64,000 nt of DNA from Desulfobacula sp964636495 (GTDB taxonomy: Bacteria > Desulfobacterota > Desulfobacteria > Desulfobacterales > Desulfobacteraceae), in the NCBI GenBank assembly GCA_964636495.1, contig CAZWSL010000005.1:62001-126000 (forward strand). Reading direction: 5' to 3'. A program made the position numbers and the translations under genes. The notes beneath the pieces are model-generated. The model did no database searches. It was not told the origin of the DNA and saw nothing but the letters and a program-made list of their open reading frames with translations. Positions within the stretch are counted from its first letter, which is position 1. Every line of letters begins with the position of its first letter. Of the stretch, positions 61,367-64,000 are shown piece after piece.

Positions 61367-62038
61367 ATGAACAGACTGTTTGACAGCTGGACAACCCAAT
61401 ACGACAAATGGTTTGAAACGCCCTCTGGTCTGCTCATAAAAAAATACGAATCCGAGCTCATGCTCAAACTTCTCGACCCGCTTCCCGGTGAGAAGATTCT
61501 CGATGCCGGATGCGGAACCGGTATATTTACCTTGGATGTGCTGGAGCGGAAGGCTATTGTCACCGGGGTTGACATATCCTGTTCCATGCTTGAAAAGGCA
61601 GTGGACAAAACCCGGGAAAAACCCTTTAACTGTACCTGTGCCGATCTGTGCTGTCTCCCTTTTGCAGACAATAGTTTTGACAAAGTACTGTCCATGACAG
61701 CCATTGAATTTATCCAGGACGCAAAAAAAGCGGTTCACGAACTCAACCGCGTGACCAGAAAAGGCGGTTCCATCGTACTGACAACCCTCAACAGTTTAAG
61801 CCCATGGGCAGAACAGAGGAAAAAAAAAGCAGAACAGGGCCACTCTTTATTCCAGAATATCTTTTTCAGATCACCTGATGATATGAAATCCCTCATAAAG
61901 GCAGATCCGGTAATAGAGACGGCAATTCATTTTATGAAAGATGAATCACTCTCCAGAGCTCTTGAGATTGAAAGCCTGGGCAGAAGGTCAGGTGCTCGGA
62001 CAGGTGCATTCTTAGCTGTCCAGTGGAATAAATTTTAA
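61367..62038 (+). CDS. Class I SAM-dependent methyltransferase
   Basis: The 223-residue protein has the SAM-binding core: motif I ILDAGCGTGIFTLDVLE, acidic loop VTGVDISCSMLEKA, CADLCCLPFADNSFDKV and VLSMTAIEFIQDAKKAVHELNRV. The frame extends upstream to 61328, but GGAG 7 bases before the ATG at 61367 marks the start. It precedes the GlcD-GlcE fusion by 44 bp on the same strand. The substrate is unknown. Confidence 0.86.
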   Translation: MNRLFDSWTTQYDKWFETPSGLLIKKYESELMLKLLDPLPGEKILDAGCGTGIFTLDVLERKAIVTGVDISCSMLEKAVDKTREKPFNCTCADLCCLPFADNSFDKVLSMTAIEFIQDAKKAVHELNRVTRKGGSIVLTTLNSLSPWAEQRKKKAEQGHSLFQNIFFRSPDDMKSLIKADPVIETAIHFMKDESLSRALEIESLGRRSGARTGAFLAVQWNKF

Positions 62039-62082
62039 TCATTAAAAGTGTATTAAAGCGTATAGGCATACGAGGAGAGACT

Positions 62083-64000
62083 ATGATCAATGAAAATTTT
62101 ATTCGTGAGTTGGAAGAGATCGTGGGGAAATCCAACATCTCTGTCACGAGCACCGGTATAGAATTATACTCCTATGATGCTTCACTGGTAAAAGGGAACC
62201 CGGGAGTTGTGGCATTTCCAGCAGATACGAGTGAGATATCTCAAGTAATAAAGGCCGCTAACAGGGCTGGTGTCGATTTCATACCGCGAGGGTTTGGAAC
62301 AAATTTATCAGGAGGCACCATCTCCGTGACCAGAGGCCTTGTCATCTGTATGTCACGGTTTAATAAAATCCTGAAAATTTCCGACAGCAGGTATGCTGTG
62401 GTACAGCCCGGTGTTACAAATCTGGAGGTTCAGCAGGCCCTGGCCAGAAAAGATTCATTCTATGCACCTGACCCTGCCAGCCAGAAAGTCTCCACCCTTG
62501 GGGGCAATGCAGGGGAGAACTCCGGAGGACCGCTTTGCCTGAAATACGGGGTGACTTCCAACCATATCCTGGGTATGGAAGTGGTTACCCCTGACGGTGA
62601 GATTCTGAGAATCGGCGGTCCGGCACTGGACCCCCCGGGATTTGATTTAAGGGGGCTGTTAGTGGGAAGCGAGGGTGCGATGGCCATTATCACCGAACTG
62701 ACACTGCGCACACTACCCAGGACCGAGTCGGTCATCACCATGCTGGCGGTTTACGATGATATCCAGGCTGCAGCTCTATCGGTTTCCAAAATCATATCTG
62801 CCGGCATACTTCCCAGCACCCTTGAAATGATGGATGCAACGGTCATCGAAGCAGTTGAGGCCAACGCGCCCTGCGGTTATCCAACTGACTGCGCCGCTGT
62901 ATTGATCATAGAGGTTGAAGGCATGGAAGTGGGCCTTAAAGAGCAGGCTGAACAGATAAAAAGGATCTGCCTGGACACAGACTGCAGGGACGTTAAAACA
63001 GCCGGGAACCAGGAAGAGAGAGAGATGTTGTGGCAGGGCCGCAGGGGAGCATTCGGCGCCATTGCGCGACTGGCACCCAATTACCTGGTCAACGATTCAA
63101 CCGTACCGAGAACCCTCCTGCCCAAAGCCCTTGAAAGAGTCAAGGTCATTGCTGAAAAATATGGTTGCCGGGTTGGAAACGTTTTCCATGCCGGTGATGG
63201 AAATCTCCACCCTCTCCTGCTGTTTGACTCACGAAAACCAGGTGAACTGGATAAAGTCCACAACGCCGGAAGGGATATCATGGCGGCATGTGTCGAACTC
63301 GGAGGAACCATTTCCGGTGAACACGGCATTGGAAAAGAGAAACAGGACAGCATGTTCATGATCTTTTCAGGAGACGACCTCAATACGCAGCAGGCTGTTA
63401 AAAGAGCCTTTGACCCCCATAATATTCTCAACCCGGACAAGGTGATCCCCCTTCCGGAGCCACCGGATACGCTCCTTAAATCCGGCGGTCCCACTGTATT
63501 GAAAAGGCCTGGTGGAGCAGATGCCAGAGGGGTTAAAAAAGCCATGGAAGCCATCAGGACTGCCTCTGAAAACAGAGAATCCGTGATAGCCGTGGGTGCG
63601 GGAAAATTTCCAGAATACGGTAACTTGGGAATCTCCCATGCCAAACGTATAAACACACTTTCAATGACACAGGTCATTGAACACAGCCCCTCCAACCAGT
63701 ATATCACCGTTGGATCAGGAATGACCCTGTCCCAGCTCCAGAAACTCCTGAACAGAGATAACCAGTGGCTGCCCATCCGCCCGCCCTTCTTTGACGCGGA
63801 CTCCACCACAGGCGCCCTTCTGGCAATGGGAACCAGCGGTCCGGAACGGATGCTGTACGGCGCTCCCCGGGATGTCGTTCTCGGCCTCCAGTATATAGAT
63901 CCGAAAGGAAGGATGATATCCACCGGGGGCAAGGTGGTAAAAAATGTGGCAGGCTACGACATGACCCGTCTCTTGATAGGAAGCAACGGCAGCCTCGGCA
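62083..64000 (+). CDS. GlcD-GlcE fusion, FAD-linked 2-hydroxyacid oxidase (3'-truncated by window)
   Basis: The frame is open from the ATG at 62083 (GAGGAGAG, good spacing) to the last base without a stop, so at least 639 codons are encoded and the end lies outside the window. Residues 1-460 are a GlcD-type FAD protein (VAFPADTSEISQVIKAANRAG, PRGFGTNLSGG, GGNAGENSGGP, VFHAGDGNLHP, GGTISGEHGIGKEK). After a linker (about 465-500) a second FAD-binding segment like GlcE begins (VIAVGAGKFPE, GALLAMGTSGPERMLYGAPRD, GGKVVKNVAGYDMTRL). Both lie in one uninterrupted frame. GlcD and GlcE are normally separate subunits of glycolate oxidase. The actual hydroxyacid is unknown. Confidence 0.85.
   Translation, partial: MINENFIRELEEIVGKSNISVTSTGIELYSYDASLVKGNPGVVAFPADTSEISQVIKAANRAGVDFIPRGFGTNLSGGTISVTRGLVICMSRFNKILKISDSRYAVVQPGVTNLEVQQALARKDSFYAPDPASQKVSTLGGNAGENSGGPLCLKYGVTSNHILGMEVVTPDGEILRIGGPALDPPGFDLRGLLVGSEGAMAIITELTLRTLPRTESVITMLAVYDDIQAAALSVSKIISAGILPSTLEMMDATVIEAVEANAPCGYPTDCAAVLIIEVEGMEVGLKEQAEQIKRICLDTDCRDVKTAGNQEEREMLWQGRRGAFGAIARLAPNYLVNDSTVPRTLLPKALERVKVIAEKYGCRVGNVFHAGDGNLHPLLLFDSRKPGELDKVHNAGRDIMAACVELGGTISGEHGIGKEKQDSMFMIFSGDDLNTQQAVKRAFDPHNILNPDKVIPLPEPPDTLLKSGGPTVLKRPGGADARGVKKAMEAIRTASENRESVIAVGAGKFPEYGNLGISHAKRINTLSMTQVIEHSPSNQYITVGSGMTLSQLQKLLNRDNQWLPIRPPFFDADSTTGALLAMGTSGPERMLYGAPRDVVLGLQYIDPKGRMISTGGKVVKNVAGYDMTRLLIGSNGSLG

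Noticed and set aside
1..64000. Search by eye for tRNA/rRNA genes, CRISPR repeats, transposases, prophage genes and toxin-antitoxin pairs
   Set aside because: Nothing convincing was seen. tRNAs could be missed by eye, so absence is not proven.

Overview
The window looks like part of the chromosome of a strictly anaerobic, probably marine, Desulfobacterota bacterium (Desulfobacteraceae-like sulfate reducer). This is inferred from gene content: two MttB-superfamily methyltransferases without an internal UAG codon, a tungsten-type aldehyde:ferredoxin oxidoreductase with its ferredoxin, a molybdenum hydroxylase, two ProVWX-type betaine importers, a DAHP synthase fused to prephenate dehydratase, and a chorismate mutase/prephenate dehydrogenase. 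No rRNA, tRNA, CRISPR array, phage gene or transposase was recognised.

Layout. 1-2.0 kb: the end of an M19 dipeptidase, a nitrilase-family amidase and a 48-residue membrane peptide. 2.0-5.8 kb: a leftward Lrp-regulator / unknown protein / glutamate-dehydrogenase-CBS unit. 6.1-19.7 kb: housekeeping and poorly characterised genes, including YaaA, a DapF homologue lacking both catalytic cysteines, a DUF1848 protein, a 1174-residue three-domain fusion, a HEAT protein, DUF523, a class III aminotransferase with a cysteine-rich insert, YbaK, a radical SAM enzyme, a PHP phosphatase, a flavoprotein and a TrmJ-like methyltransferase. 19.8-24.9 kb: thiolase, DUF3795 and the aromatic amino acid genes, which are preceded by a leader resembling an attenuator.

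25.1-36 kb: a leftward operon of an MttB-like methyltransferase, ferredoxin, aldehyde oxidoreductase and FAD amine oxidase. It is preceded by a sigma-54 (-24/-12) promoter and a divergent PAS/AAA+/Fis activator, and followed by a TIM-barrel isomerase and the first ProXWV transporter. 36.4-46 kb: a GntR regulator and a three-subunit molybdenum hydroxylase face a rightward operon of cupin, DUF2848, nitrilase, PreA-like reductase and a second MttB homologue. Together these two regions look like a catabolic island for methylated quaternary amines. The second half may open an N-methylated heterocycle by demethylation, hydroxylation, reduction and amide hydrolysis; the substrate is not proven. No corrinoid protein is present in the window, so the methyl acceptor must be encoded elsewhere.

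46-53 kb: a decaying amino-acid region. Intact genes (saccharopine-dehydrogenase family, ACC-synthase-like aminotransferase, SDR, D-cysteine desulfhydrase family) are interleaved with remnants of an ABC ATPase, an Asp/Glu racemase, a GntR regulator and RidA, several carrying internal deletions. 53-58.3 kb: an alpha/beta hydrolase and a second ProX-ProV-ProW transporter downstream of an IclR regulator with a perfect palindrome at its own promoter. 58.4-64 kb: a MerR regulator with its own promoter palindrome, a FadH/trimethylamine-dehydrogenase-like flavoenzyme, a SAM methyltransferase and a GlcD-GlcE fusion cut by the window end.
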